A DNA stretch of 64,000 bases from Casuarius casuarius (GCA_003342895.1 PTFA01000082.1:2614197-2678196); one strand, 5' to 3'. Counted from the stretch's first letter, positions 23,348-36,126 are shown. Numbers and translations are program-made. Notes: generated by a model not told the origin, from the letters alone.

Positions 23348-26164
23348 AAATAACTTCGTCAATAAGCACACACAGTTTATTACATGTCTCGGCTGCCAGG
23401 ATGACTTATGCCCTCTTTGCTTCAACATGAATACCTGTATTTATGCAGAAAGGGAAGGCTGGTTATTTCTTATATGACTGACCGCTCCTTTTGGCATAAT
23501 ATGTTCTTATGAATAGTCAGGTGAAAACAACCCACTTACTTTCACAATAATAAATTAGCCTGTGTGACTCAGACAGGAAGTAAGGGGAGGAAAGGGGAGT
23601 GAGAATTAAAGTTTTGAGCAGTTCTGCTGAAATTCAAGCCACATAATCCCCACACTCCCATGCATATAAAACAGAGGCTCTGGAGAGGTAGAGGTTCTAT
23701 AGAAAACAAAATTTTAAGACCTGACTGGCCTTTGGTTATGTAAAGAAATGAAGATTGAGCAGCTGCACTGACATTTCGTTTCTGGATAGCAGAGGATGGT
23801 AGTGACTCATTTCTCATTGCTATGCCAGCGTACCTTTCCTACACAAGCTTTCATTAAGGTTAAAAACAAATGAGAAGGCAATGCATTTCGGCTTACATCA
23901 ATGTGTCGCTGACAAGTAGCGTGAGTCAGTGACCTGCCACAGTGGCCTAAGCCAAAGTACTCTCATTTGAATCGCTCAAGAGCAAGTATGTCTCATGTGA
24001 AATTCAGAAAGGGCATGCTGTATATAGAAATGAAATTAGGTTTTACTCTTGCTCTGCAAAAGTCCATAGAGCCTACATTCACAGCTACTCAAGTTATATA
24101 AAAGAAAGCCTGAATTACCAGGCACAATGGAATATAAATGGCAAATATAAGAAGCTAATACTGTGTATGATGGATGAATTAAGGGCAGAGATAAAAACAG
24201 ACACAGTATAATCAGTACCTGCCTCTGGTAATGATAAAATTTGATCAAAAAAGAATAGCTCTGTATGTAGAATATTAGTTAGAGCTCAAAGGAGAATATT
24301 AGTCAGAAACTAAAACTTCCTTAACTTCCTTAAGTATTTATGTACAGCACACAAAAGCTCAATTCACTGACAATGGCTAGGCAGGGCATTTCGTATTAAG
24401 CTCCAAGTCCTGCATATACTGCCTTTCAGATAACACCTCTTGTTAATTCTTGCTCACGAAATACAGCAGTGCCCTCAGACACCCAGACAGAGCACACGAC
24501 ATGTCAGATAACTCTGATCATTCTCAGTGCCATTTTGGGCTTCTTTCAAATTCCTGTCCGCACCCCGTTTCAGAGTGAGAAGGCAGACACAAAGTTTCTC
24601 CCAGGAACTCACCCAACATCTAAGAAAAGTTCAGCTAAACACCATCTGTTCAGTAAGAGCTCTTCCCCATGCCTTGGACATTATCCCAGCAGATGCTCCC
24701 CTGAGCTTCACACCTACCTTACTCCTAGCCCTAACCTCTTGCCTGGGAGAAGCCAGACATATCCTATTCTAAGTGTAACTCACCCCAGAAAAATCGCAGC
24801 TGTTAAATACAAGCACAGCTCGCCCTAAGGGAAAGACACCCTCCTACGTACAGGTTCGCGGAAATGAATGTAGCATCTGTGAGAGTCGGATCACTGACCA
24901 AGAAGGGAAACACGGGGAGTGACAGCGCTAGCTCCTTTCTGAGGAGTAATTCAGCGTGCATGAGCCAGAGGACAGTAGTGCTCAGCCCTCCAGGTGGTGG
25001 GGCTGCACAGATTTTGCCCAGGCTTTTTCAGAAGCGCAGAAGGCTTCTGTCTCACTTGTTAGCAGCAGCATAATCACACAACAGCAGAATTCAGAGCACT
25101 GTTTGTATTTAACTTTTTTTTCCCCAACAATAAAAAATATTACCCCTTTCACACGCTCCTAAATCCTACTCTAGAAGGCCATCTCCAGCCAAAGGAGTTT
25201 CTATACTTTTTAACCTCTGGCTTTGTCTTTAAATTAATGCACTTGTAATGCTGGTCTTACAATACAGGCAGCTGTCCTTGAGGGAAAGAAATAAACAGGT
25301 ATCAGCCAAGGTTTTTTGGATTTTTTTTTTCTACANAGTCCTCTGAACAATTCTTTTCCAGTAACAACCTGAAGCAAAATATCTGGTAGTTAACAAGGAC
25401 TAGATCTGAGCTAATTATGTATGAAAGCCAAAGCTGTCATTCTTATATGACTAATCTTGTGAGCCATTAATGCAAAAAACGCAATATGAACAAAACCTCT
25501 GTACAGTTTTGCACTACTAGGTAAACATTGCACAGTAAAATCATTCTACTTAGGAAAGGTTTTACCTAGTTAACTAATTGGTCTCAGTAAAAAACACACC
25601 CAATAGCTCAAAATCTGTCCTCAGTTATACAGAGATAGATAAGCTTATGTGGAGTCCTGTGCAGTGTTATATAGCAGAATTTGGCCATCCACATAAGAGC
25701 TTCACTCTTCATGTGTATAGCATACATTGAGGAAGCAAATGGAAGCAAAGCAAATGAAAAATGAGCAAGACTAGTTGGTTCTCTAATCCCCAAATCAGCT
25801 TGTTGGCTGTAGTCTGCACAAAGTGAGGACATGAGGTAAATGGAGCAGGGGTCAAAATCCTTTGCACTTAAATGCCCACAAAGAGGCATCTTTCACTAGA
25901 GTGCCTGTTCTCTAAAAAGCAGTTGCTAGTGTTCATTCCCATGCCTCCATATGACGCATTTTGTTTTGCGCCATTCTTGTCTCCCATAGGTTTGCTTAAA
26001 ACGCTGCAGTCCTGAATCTCTGATATCTGAGAACATAGATTCGGAAGACTGTTAACCATGCAGGTCATTGTGCACTAATCCACAATTAGTGTATCCACAG
26101 CAATAACTAATTGCCTGTAATCGTATCCCCAAATCACTGTATTGTCCATCTGCTTCCTTTCTAG

Positions 26165-26276
26165 CTTGTTACAGATCTGATAGACTTACAGATAGAGAAG
26201 CAGTGGAATCTCATCTTCTTCCCAAATGTTTCAGCATTAGGTAGACAATACAGAGTTGAGAAAGTCATGTTTGGAG
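26165..26276 (+). other. candidate exon, possibly terminal
   Basis: A pyrimidine-rich acceptor TCTGCTTCCTTTCTAG precedes this segment, and a donor GGAG|GTAAGA lies at 26276/26277. The 112 bases are open in one frame, giving residues such as VTDLIDLQIEKQWNLIFFPN. In a second frame, the one that would continue from 19255-19415, the reading is YRSDRLTDREAVESHLLPKC and ends in TAG at 26242-26244. In that case this would be a terminal exon and the donor is spurious. No AATAAA lies close downstream. The product is not recognised in either frame. Confidence 0.22.
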
Positions 26277-26730
26277 GTAAGAATCTTAACACTGCTCTGC
26301 ACAAGTTATTATCGCACTAACTTCATATTTTTTTCTGCTCATTTGCAGTCACCCAAAGATGTCCTTTCTATGGCGTTGCTGCTCAGGGTGCAATTACCAT
26401 TTTGTTGTACTGGTAGCAGTTCTCTTTACACACTTCCTAAAGATGACAGCCAAGGAATCTCAGTGAGAAAGCACTGGTGTACATGCGGGGAGGGAGGCAG
26501 GAAGGTGAAGACAAGGACAGGGAGGAAAATTCAAAGAAAACAAAGTTCCCACTACTGGAAGGGCCAAGGACAGAGGAAATATCTGCCTTTCTCTCATTTG
26601 CTTTGAGGATAATATGGGTCCTACGGCAGTCGGTGGTCTTCTGAAGCTTTTAGGTTTGTTACAGGAAATTATGATTTCTGGTATAAAGCTGAGCAGCTGT
26701 TTCACAACTATTACATGATTACTTGCAATT

Positions 26731-26780
26731 GCAAGGGACTGGAATCAGTGAGTCCCTTCCAATCTTCAGTACTATGATCC
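26731..26780 (+). mobile_element. CR1 LINE 3'-tail fragment
   Basis: GGGACTGGAATCAGTGAG followed by TCCCTTCCAATCTTCAGTAC and an ATGATCC remnant matches the typical 3' end of avian CR1. There a GACTAGATGATC...TCCCTTCCAAC block precedes the ATTCTATG-type terminal repeat. About 50 bases are recognisable. The element is strongly 5'-truncated, mutated and inactive. Confidence 0.6.
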
Positions 26781-26784
26781 ATAC

Positions 26785-29700
26785 ATGCTCAGCTCACCTT
26801 GAACACTTCTCCAGTGGATTGATACATAAGGTTCTCTATTAAAAACCCATAAAAGAAAATTCATAGTCCAAAGGTTCTCTCCTGACCAGAACCACACAGC
26901 TGAAAAAACCACTCACAAACTGAAGACACTAGCAGATACACACACACGCACAGTGTAACATCTATATACACATGCACAGTCCTTGATCTGCTCTGATGGC
27001 AGTTACCCTGCCCTGTAAGAGAGGACCTCCCAGGGTTGCTAGCTCAGGAGCCACCCAGCCTCAGGGGTGCTTTGCAGACACTCCAGCTGATACACGAGAC
27101 ACAGCTTCTCAGACCTGCCTTCTAAGGAACCCATTTTGGTAGTTGAGGTGACACACGCTTACAAATATGTGTATCCTAGGCCATAAGGATCAATCCTAGC
27201 AACTGGCATGCTGTAAGCAAGCTTTTTCATCCTTATGCCCTCATCGGATGCCTGTCTTTGAAAACTCCACAGAAAAAACAACCCCTTTCTCACTGCATTG
27301 CAGGCTGCTGACATAGCCAAAGTAGATGTTTTCCTCTTTCCTTCCCATAGGTCTGGTACTCACATCACAGAGCAGTCCCATGTACTGCTCTCACAGATAC
27401 AGCCAGAACCCACAAACTTTAGGGCCATAAAATTGGGGTGGGGGGAGGTATGTACTTTAAAAGCTGTGGCAGAAGCAGCTTCTCTTTACATTGCTCTTTG
27501 TTCTTGCAGTCTCTAGCTCAGAGAGAGCAATGCTAAGCCCTGCTCTCCATTGACTGATAGTGAGTATCAGAGTACTACTGAGTGGTGCCAGAAGTTTGGC
27601 TGGCTAATTACAATTTTACAAACAGGCACAAGAGCTACTCTTCATGGGCCAGCTATGAAAGCTTACTCCTTTCTCAACTCTTTTCTCATTTTCTTCTTGT
27701 GAGAGGAAAACAAAAACTTTAGGTAATGGATTATAATAAAGATACTTTACATCTGATCAGAAGGGCACACTGTCTCCTAATCTAGCACTGTCGGGGGAGC
27801 CCTCAACTCTTGATTCCCAACTTCCTATTTACACACAGAGCACTATCTGGGAAGCANGCTTCCTTTCCCAACCAAGGACAGAGTCACAGAAGCTGGTGAA
27901 CTCTGCTGACTCTGGACCATATCTGTAGTGTCCCTCAAGTGAAAAAGCAATGAGGTTTGCAGTAACACATAGCACAGATGACAGAGAGAGATCACAGGGC
28001 ATGACATCCTGGAAGCATGAGAGCATCTCATGTTCTGTACAGAAACAGAGGCTTACAGGACAGTGGCTCATTATATTTACGTCAGCCACCTGGCACAGGC
28101 ACAGGCAGGCCATGGGAGCATGCAAGGATGGCAGAGGGATGCAGGCTCTAGCAGAGGTCCCTCCATCCTTCCCCATGCCCATAACTTCTGTCTAATCTAG
28201 TATGCTGCTGTCAGTACCATGCCTAAAAGAGCAGCTGATGCTAGCTTACCTGTTTCTGAACTGCCAAAAGCATTCCCCATAAACAAGCAGAGAAGTTTCT
28301 ACCAGGAGTAATTCTTAGTAGGTAACAACACATCCTCTTTGACACATGGCTCCTCGTTCATTGCTCATACCACACAGACTCTTTCACCGCTCATCTTTCT
28401 TCTCCTCACCCCAGACCCATCTCTACCATCAGCCAACCCACCTGCATCTCAGCTTGGCTTATGTGTATGTCTTCCTCCATAAAACATCCTCTCCTTCCAG
28501 GAAGAACAGGACAGATGAGCTCACGTTGTCTGGCCACAGATGGAGTTTCCGACTGACACAAGTTGCGCCTGTCGAGCATCACGCAGGATGGTGATGGCCA
28601 AGGCAAAGAGGTGTCTTGATGCAGGCCCCATGATGAGAAAGTCTGTCTGTCCACTTCACAGTCATTACATGGCAGGCGTCAGACCAAGACCCAGCAAGGC
28701 CCTATCTCAGGACCCTCTAGCATCTTGGTGCCAATAAACCTGCTGGATGACCTGCTATTTCCACGCAGGGAAATCTGAAAAACAGGCCTTTCTCAGCCTC
28801 TTCAGCTTAATCTCAGCATTGTGCAGTGGAGCAAAATGTTAAAGACATGAACAGCCGCATTTGAACCAGTGCTGAAGCAGGAAACATTTTATGTAGGAAG
28901 TTCACCACAGACTTAACCTTATCTTCATCCCTTGTATTTGATGCCAGATACGGGTTCCTCTTCAGTGCTCTGATAATTTGTGTATGANGGTTAATTTTTA
29001 GGGACAGAAGAGGAAAATAGCTGAAAAAGAAAAGAAGAGAGCATGATTAATTTTGCTAGTAACTCTTCAAAGATCTCTGTCTCCACCTTTGTTTGCTCCT
29101 ACTCCTACTTTGTCCTTCCTTCCTCTTGCTTTTTCCAAGAGGAAACCAGGCCATCTTCTGGTGCCTGCTGGTATGCTTGGATCCACAAATCTGGGAGAAT
29201 GACAAAAGGAGACACACTGTACTCCATGAAGTCATTCAAGAGGCTAAACCTGTGAATACAAGCTCCCCAGCCCTGTGTGGGCTGCCAGGTACAGATGACT
29301 CCTGGAGATGTGCAAGAGACAGGGAGCCTTAAGGTTTAAGCACAAGCGTCCCCTGGGGTGAACAGGGCAGCCTCAGCTCAAGTGTTCAGAAAGCGCCTTA
29401 GAGGTTTCCCTGAAGTAGATGTTTTATCAACATGAAATGTTGTCACCACAGTAGCTCATAGGTGGGACCCAACAGAGAAATATAAATACTAGCCAATGAA
29501 AGTCAAGAGAGTATGGCTCACTTGAGGCAAGTCTGATAGCATGAACCAGCTTAGCTAGCCTGTTACAATGCTCATTTCTTTCTCATAGTCTTTCTAAGAG
29601 CCTTTTCTTGACCCATGCTTGCTGCATCTCAGCCTGCTGACAGCTGCTGCATTCTTTTCCCCATAAGATGCCTTAGAAAGCTGAGTGACCAACCTCCACA

Positions 29701-31765
29701 AGCAGTCCAATTTATCCTCAATCTAAACCGAGTTGTCTAACCCAGGCTAACGGTCACTTTTTAACTCTTGGAAGAGAAAAGGACTTAGTGACTCAAAACA
29801 CAGGTGGTGTTTCATACAGTACCAGGTGGAAAATACTGCTTGTAGAGAAACAGCTCTGTAATTTTTGCAGAAAGAAGCTGTAAAAACTCTAAGACCAAAT
29901 TCCCCAGCTGGAAGTGATACTGCTGTGAGACATTACTTTAATGTGCATTCTTTGTCTCTGCTACATTGCCTGCTTCATGTTCATAAATTAGTAAGTAAGC
30001 TGGCACAGAACATAGCTCACCTATGGGCTAGAAACAGGTAAAATCCAGGAACTAAGATTTAAATTACAGCAAAGTGAGGCACTATAAATTCTTTAGAGGG
30101 ATCTAACTCCGAAGACTCTTCCATAGATATTTTTTTTTGCTTAACAAAATACATAGACTGACCACTAAACAGGAATTTATTAATAATCTAAACCTGCAAT
30201 TTGTGTTATTAAAAAAATAAGATATAAGATATGTTTGAGATAACCATGTCATTTATGATTTTAAATCATTAATTTTATGAATACTTGAAAAACATACAAA
30301 GACATACCAAATTCCATTCTCAACAGTTTGGACATTGCTTGCCTAGCTGGTTTAGCTTGGTGGAAAATGTTTGCTTTTATGAGATGTGGTGAGCTCCTGG
30401 GGAAAGTCCCAGGAACTTAAATGTTTAAGGTAGGAGGTGCTTAAGTAGTTCTAACATTTCCCAAAACTGAGTATTTTTATATCAATCAGCTAGAGTAGGA
30501 TTATTCTCATCTAATTTTTGATGTCTCCATTTTCACAACTAAGGTAGTCATGAAGAGATACGGACACTTTTAAGATTCCGCTCATCTGATGAAACATACA
30601 CTTTTGCTTTAGGATGAGAGGAATCATGCACTAGAAGCACATATTTCTCTCCATTGACCACAGAGGGAATTTANGATGTCTGATTTGGATGTAAACATGT
30701 CCACTGTAGAAATGTGCATAGGGTCAGATTAATCACATTTCTATTGTCAAGAAGACATAATTGTAGAGAATATAGCTATATCAAATCTTTGCCCTCTTTT
30801 CTCCAGTTTCTTCTTTTGATTTTCTGTGTTGTGAGTCTTCTTGTGGCCCCCTTATTTGAACACATCTCCTGGTTCTCCTCAAATCAGCTACAATCTCATA
30901 AGAGACATGCAGTATTTTGGGGTAAACTGTACAAAGCGAGAACACATCTACTGTTTCCTATGACAGGTTGATGATCAAGAAGGACGGAGATCCCAGGAAA
31001 CATTCAGCCCAGTTCATGGACGTTATCAGGTGCTCAGTCAACCTATTAGGAATCTTAGTGAAAAGAGAGAAAGTGGGAACATATCCACTGCAGTACCCTG
31101 ACTTTACTGATATTGTACTATCAACTCTAAAATGCAAACAGACCTCATTAGTGTCATCATATTGAGAAAACTGACCAGATCATTCAAAGGTAAGGAGAAC
31201 TAAAGGATGGCAACTTGTTTCCCCATGGAAATGGAAGGATTAGGTATATTTATGCAGTTCTTTAGGAAACCTCCAGAGGCAGAAATACCTTTTGGAACTG
31301 ACAACTAAGCATCAGCCCAATTACATAGATTATGAAAGCTAAATTCTTGGACAAGAGATGATAAAGACATCAGCTTAGACAATCTTCTCTGACGTATTTG
31401 TAGTCCTAGGAGGTTAAAAGGTAGGAAATAGCTGAGAAGATTGCTAGGTGCACAAGAGGGGTGAAACAGACAGTTTGGATTTTGTGGAGTAGCAGCATGC
31501 ATTCCATGGGAAGAATAAATCATACTAAGGAAATGGCCTGTATCATGGAGGTAGAGAAAATAATCATCTTCATTAGAAACTACCTGGAAGATTCTAAAAG
31601 GTCTGCAAGTTAGACATGCAAGCAAAGATACTCAGAATACAATTCTTACAACTTAAACCTCGCACGTTCCAAACATTTGGAAGCAATATAGTAAAGAAAA
31701 CAAAAATAAAAATTTCTCTTACTTTTATACCAGCACTAGAAATCTGGATAGCAAGCAAAAAGAAT
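26785..31765. other. non-coding stretch, unique DNA
   Basis: No supported gene. CA-rich patches occur at 26935-26950. ORFs at 27829-28182 and 28346-28654 lie on both strands over the same bases in a slightly GC-richer part and show no recognisable product. Sequence at about 31300-31690 could be a further decayed 5' part of the old LINE that starts next to it, but I could not align it with confidence. Confidence 0.4.
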
Positions 31766-31769
31766 TGAA

Positions 31770-32755
31770 AATTTCTATTGATGAGAAGAAATTCAATACA
31801 ATTGGCATTACTGAAACCTGGTGGGACTATTTTCATGACTAGAATGTTAAAAATCACCTCTTTGGAAAAGGGGAGGCAAGAAAAGGAGGTTGGAAGGGTG
31901 CTCATGTTAGAAGACAATTACTTGCTTTAGAGTTGCTGATAACTAAGAACAGCAGGACCCTGAACATAAATGGATCAATGAGCTCACTAACAAAGCCCAC
32001 AAGGAGATTCTGATGAGAGGTTGTTACAGACCACCAAATCAAACTAGAGAATAGGATGAATTAATCCTTAAATACTTGTCAGTAATGTGGGGAAAGAGAT
32101 ATCATTTTGGAGGTTTCAGCTGCAGATGCATGCTGCAGGTTCCATTCAGCTAACAGTAAATCATCACTAGACGTCTGGTATAACACGTTTCTATTCTAAA
32201 ACCCAAGCGTGCTCTACCCAACATGAGGTAACTGTTTTATAACAAAACAGATGACTGAATCACTAGACTGGAATTTAGCAGTTATCTAAAGATCAATGGT
32301 AGCAATCCAATTACATTCAACATGAGCAAAGAGAGGACAGTCTCAGAGGGCTTTATAGATAAGCAGATAGGTAGGCAGTACTTCAAAAGTACTACTGTCC
32401 AAAAGCTGAGGAAAAGTATGAACAAAACTAAAATGGAGCTCCAATAACACAAGTGAAAATCTAAGCTCCTGAAAGACTTCGTCAGTCAAAAGCTTCATTT
32501 CCACATCAAAGAAAACTCGTCCAAAAAACTCACAACGCTACATGTATGAAGACAGACACCTATAGCAAAGAATGACATATTAAAATAAATATCAGTTGGT
32601 ATAAATCAATTTAGGAACCACAGTTACTTAAATAAATATCAGTTGTTATAAATCATGTTAAGAACTTCTGAAAACAGATAAGGAAGAATAAAGAGGCACT
32701 ATAAAACTCATAGCTATCAAGACTAATGCAACCAGAAGTATTTTGCATTAGCTTA
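31770..32755 (+). mobile_element. ancient CR1/L3-like LINE, 5' block (endonuclease region)
   Basis: Conceptual translation near 31801 gives IGITETWWD, the conserved catalytic-region motif of the CR1-clade apurinic endonuclease, followed within a few codons by a stop. Near 32018 a CYRPPNQ motif matches the YYRPPNQ block of the same domain. Further matches to the linker between endonuclease and reverse transcriptase can be followed through about 32400, with growing uncertainty to 32755. The copy has many stops and indels and cannot be active. The element resumes after the GC-rich insert at about 33990. Confidence 0.6.
32583..32660 (+). repeat. 47-bp direct repeat
   Basis: A unit beginning AAATAAATATCAGTTG at 32583 recurs at 32630 with a few differences (GGTATAAATC against TTATAAATC). 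This gives about 1.7 copies with a 47-base period. It lies in the decayed LINE and probably arose by local duplication. Confidence 0.6.
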
Positions 32756-33358
32756 TATGACTAGAGGCTCACCTCCATGGTGAGCCGGTGGGGGAACCCC
32801 AAAACTGCACTAACACCATTGGAGCCCCCTGCCTCAGCTCCCCTGGGGCTGTCACAGGGGAGCCGTCAGCCCATGGTCCCCCGGATGAAGCAGCGGGAGA
32901 GGCTCTCCCCGGATCGCCTCACAGACTGAGGGGTTGACTGCCTATGGGGGTGTGGGACTCGTGATGGGATGCAGGGGAAGAGCATTGGGGGATTGCACAA
33001 GACTTGTCATGGGATGTTTATGGAAAGGATCAAAAAGGGGAAAAGGGAGGGATCAAGGTGGTTTGGGGAGGAACAGGTGTGGGAAAACGGAAAGAATAGG
33101 TGATAAGAGGGGCCGGTCATGGGTAAACAGGCTGCTGGCCAGTACGCTTGCCTGGCCATGCCCTGCGCCTGGTCAGCACCGCCTGTCCTGTCTTCTTACT
33201 AAACTCCATTTCTATTTTCCTGGGTGAAGGTGCTCTCTATTCTGTGCACACGTGTGCGTGTGGAGGTCTACGTGCAGCAACTGGAGTCGGCCCACGAGTC
33301 CCAGGGGCCTGTGTGTCTGCGGTGCCAGCACCTGGAGAGATGACAACGTGTGCACGCT

Positions 33359-33380
33359 GTGTGTGTGTGTGGGGGGGGGG
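33359..33380 (+). repeat. GT microsatellite followed by 10 G
   Basis: Six GT units run directly into ten consecutive G inside the LTR-like insert. The tract is likely unstable, and a sequencing or assembly length error is possible. Confidence 0.9.
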
Positions 33381-33439
33381 TGTCAGTGCGTAACTGCTAG
33401 CGAACACCGAGCTCAATGAGCCGGCTAGTAAGATAAGAG

Positions 33440-33690
33440 GCTTGGGAGCCGGGTATTGGAGTGGCCACAAGTCTGGGCCAGATACCAGAGAGACCAGAGG
33501 GTCNGAGAGTTGGGTGCTGGAGGGACCAGGAGGTCTGGGGGCCACTACTGGTAAGGCCATAGGTCTGGACCAGCTAAGGGAGAGACCTGTTTGTGTTTCT
33601 GTGCATGAGGCAACTGAGAGTCCAGGGGCTGCTACAGCATAGGATGAGTGTCTGTGGCCAGTTACTGGAGGGATTCATAGTGTACATATG
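33440..33690 (+). repeat. degenerate tandem repeats of about 65-75 bp in the LTR-like insert
   Basis: Three imperfect copies share a core of the form TATTGGAG-TGGCCACAAGTCTGG-CCAGATACCAGAGAGACC, near 33450, 33515 and 33570, with a weaker echo at about 33650 (GGCCAGTTACTGGAGGGATT). Internal repeats of this kind are frequent in the variable part of avian LTRs. Confidence 0.5.
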
Positions 33691-33989
33691 TATAAACATA
33701 TATACACGTATATATTTTCCACTGACAAGCTTTCATCCTGATCAGTCAGAGAGGGAACAGGATCAGGTGGTTTAAGCTGTTTGTGTTTGGGTGAGTGCTG
33801 CATTTTCTGCCTGCTGATCTGTGTGGCCGGCCAAGTGCACATATATCTATCACGTACATGTGTGTGCACCGATTGAGAATACACTCAGCCATGCTACCGT
33901 CTGGCCCTGGAGACATGGAGCTGCAGCAGCCTCACTGCTATTGGGCTATGAGATTCGGCAGCTCCTAACGGTTTCTACTTTCTGAAAAC

Positions 33990-35565
33990 AAAAGGAACTA
34001 TCACAAATGGACTAGGTCCATCCGTAAGTAAAAATGGTAACCCAAACTTGGAGTGTTGAAAATATTCCTGGTTTGTATTTGGAAAGAAGGAAGCAGTACT
34101 CTGCAAGCTATTTGGTCACCAAGAGGAATGTTAAATGGTACCTACTATGAAAAAAATCTAATCAAAAATAAAACAATAACTAAATTTAAATTCATAGATT
34201 TTCGGCCTGCTGACATACATACGTCTTTAAAAGAGCTGTTCATCCCCTGCATGTTTGTTGTTTTTTCCTAAAACAATACAATTTTAGAATGCTGGGAAAA
34301 CACCAGTGAATTGGAATAACATTCTTTGCCAATATTCAAAAAGAAAAGCATTCAGCAGTAGTGACCTGGTAGACTGGCTAGACAGACATCGACCCCAAAT
34401 AAAATGATAGAAAAAACAAAACAAGATTCAACTGATATAGAATTAGGCTAGAGAAATAAATAATGGCAATAAAAATCACTTTATAGAAAATAAATTGTAT
34501 CAAGGAAACCTGATTTCATCCTGTGAGGAGATTATGTTTGGTCAATAAAAGTNGGTTGAGAGACCAAGATTCTTGGATTTTTGTAGCATTTGATGTAGCA
34601 CTACAGAGCATTCTGATTAAAATTAACACTGTAAAATGCAGCACACGTTAGATGAGTTAAGGTAAGTTAGATGAATTAGAGAAGTTAAGCTCAGGCCAAG
34701 AAGCACTTATCCAGTAGGGAATATTTGCTGATGGGAGTTTTCCCAGAGGAGTCTTGCTATGGTTAGCAGTAGGGCTGATGCTATTCAACACTTTCATTAT
34801 GAACTGGAATAAAAATAAAGTCAGAGACAATCAGTTAAATCTGCATCCAAGACAAAAACTGGTGGAATGGTTAATAGCAATCACAAGAGGGCTGACTTAA
34901 GAAAACAAGTTGGCTTGGGACTACTCAAAAAAAGTGTGTTTAAATATATCCAAGTGCAAGATCATATGCCTAAAAAACAGAATGCAGGTGCCACTCACAG
35001 AGTGGGGCGTGATCAGCATCAGGGAAAGAAGTGGCTCCAAAATAGCTTTTGCAAGGATAGCGAACAAGCAATTCAATATATGCTCTTTGGGCAATGTTGT
35101 AACAGAATGGGCTATTACGATCCCTGGACATGTAAGCAGCAGAAGTAGGACTGATATTGGAATACTGCCAGCAGTTTTGGTGGCCAAATTTTGAGAAGAA
35201 CATTAGAAAACTGAAGAAGGTGAAGAAAAAAGGTCACAAAAAATTGACTTTGAGAGCTGAAGAAAATGCGTTAAAGTGAAAAACTAACAGCTCAAGCTGT
35301 TTAGCTTTTGAGAGGGCAGGCTGAGTGTGACTTGATTAGAGTGTCTAAATGCTTTCAAAGGGAGAAAATAGGAAGCACTAAAGGGTTCTTTAATCTAGCA
35401 AAGACAGATATAACAAGAACTAAAGCTAGAAATGAAGCCAAATATGAAATCATGCACTGATTTGTAATCACAAGAGTGATTAAACACTGGAAAAAATATA
35501 AAGAAAAGTCCATCTTCATTTCTTGATGTCTTCAGATCATGAGTAGATGGCTTTGTCAGAGTAGT
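33990..35565 (+). mobile_element. ancient CR1/L3-like LINE, 3' block (reverse transcriptase to 3' end)
   Basis: From about 34270 the sequence follows the CR1-clade ORF2 closely in order. AATGCTGGGAAAACACCAGT...CAATATTCAAAAAG lies before the RT core. GAGGAGATTATGTTTGGTCAATAAA and GCATTTGATGTAGC lie at 34527-34605. CTATTCAACACTTTCATTA lies at 34781 and AACTGGTGGAATGGTTAATAG at 34857. AAGTGCAAGATCATATGCCTA then lies at 34952. The 3' part has TAACAGCTCAAGCTGTTTAGC at 35285 and CACTAAAGGGTTCTTTAATC at 35377. It ends in the 3' region near TTCTTGATGTCTTCAGATCATG at 35520. Stops and indels are numerous, so it is a fossil. The style is that of old sauropsid CR1 or L3 copies, not of young chicken CR1. 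Confidence 0.75.
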
Positions 35566-36089
35566 TATTTTTTAATTCACTGTGTTCAGCTGATAGCTGG
35601 CCTGGGAATTACATCCATAGGAAACTTCTATTCGGCCTGCAGGTCTTTCCTTAGAAAAGACGGTCTCTCTGGCTTGAGCAGCAGTATTTCCATCCACACT
35701 CTCATTCCCCTGCTTCTCCAGTGGCAGAAGCCCACTTTTGCTCTGTTACTGCAGGAGGGAGATTTCTGCCATCTGCCCCTGCTGCTGCCTATGAAGGGTG
35801 CAGGCTGGTCAGCAGCTTTGTGGGGAGCAGAGATACTATGCTGCCCTCAGTAAGAAAGAGAGGCTTGAAACCTGCCCTATCCTCATGGCTAATAAGATCA
35901 GATCTCCTTGCTTTACCTCTAATAACTTACTGTACTTTTAACTGATGTGAAGTATGTAAAACTGCTTGTTTCATCCAGCATTTCATCAAGGTCCATATAG
36001 CATTCATGCCTAATTTTACATATAAGAACAAGTCTGATAAAGCAGCCTTACTAATACAGGAAATGTGGACACCTCCTTTATCAAAGGAA

Positions 36090-36126
36090 AAATATATATA
36101 TATATATATATTTATATACATATATC
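36090..36126. repeat. AT dinucleotide microsatellite
   Basis: About eleven uninterrupted TA units, then a few imperfect ones, in AT-rich unique DNA. Confidence 0.9.

Larger units (their letters stand above)
19420..26160. other. non-coding stretch, unique DNA
   Basis: No supported gene apart from the ORF at 22110-22664 listed separately. The part at 19560-19800 is rich in T and C on the plus strand. Simple runs: AAAT units at 21967-21983, 16 A at 22257-22272, an interrupted T run at 23326-23347, and 10 T at 25321-25330. A 21-base word at 21135-21155 recurs exactly at 52475-52495. A segment at about 22927-23065 has splice-like borders but stops in all frames. Confidence 0.4.
32760..33960 (+). 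mobile_element. GC-rich insert resembling a solo LTR of an avian endogenous retrovirus
   Basis: Base composition jumps from AT-rich to GC-rich at about 32765 and returns at about 33960. The old LINE reads on both sides, so this is a later insertion. The text, with TTACTAAACTCC, GTGTGCGTGTGG and clustered TGTGTCTGTGG-type words and internal degenerate repeats, resembles LTRs of avian ERVL-type elements that I recall only in outline. Exact TG...CA ends and a target-site duplication could not be fixed; TATGA/CTATGAG near the two edges is only suggestive. No gag, pol or env coding sequence is present. Confidence 0.45.

Noticed and set aside
34867..35203. overlapping ORFs on both strands
   Set aside because: They lie in the fossil LINE reverse-transcriptase region and are by-products of decayed ORF2.
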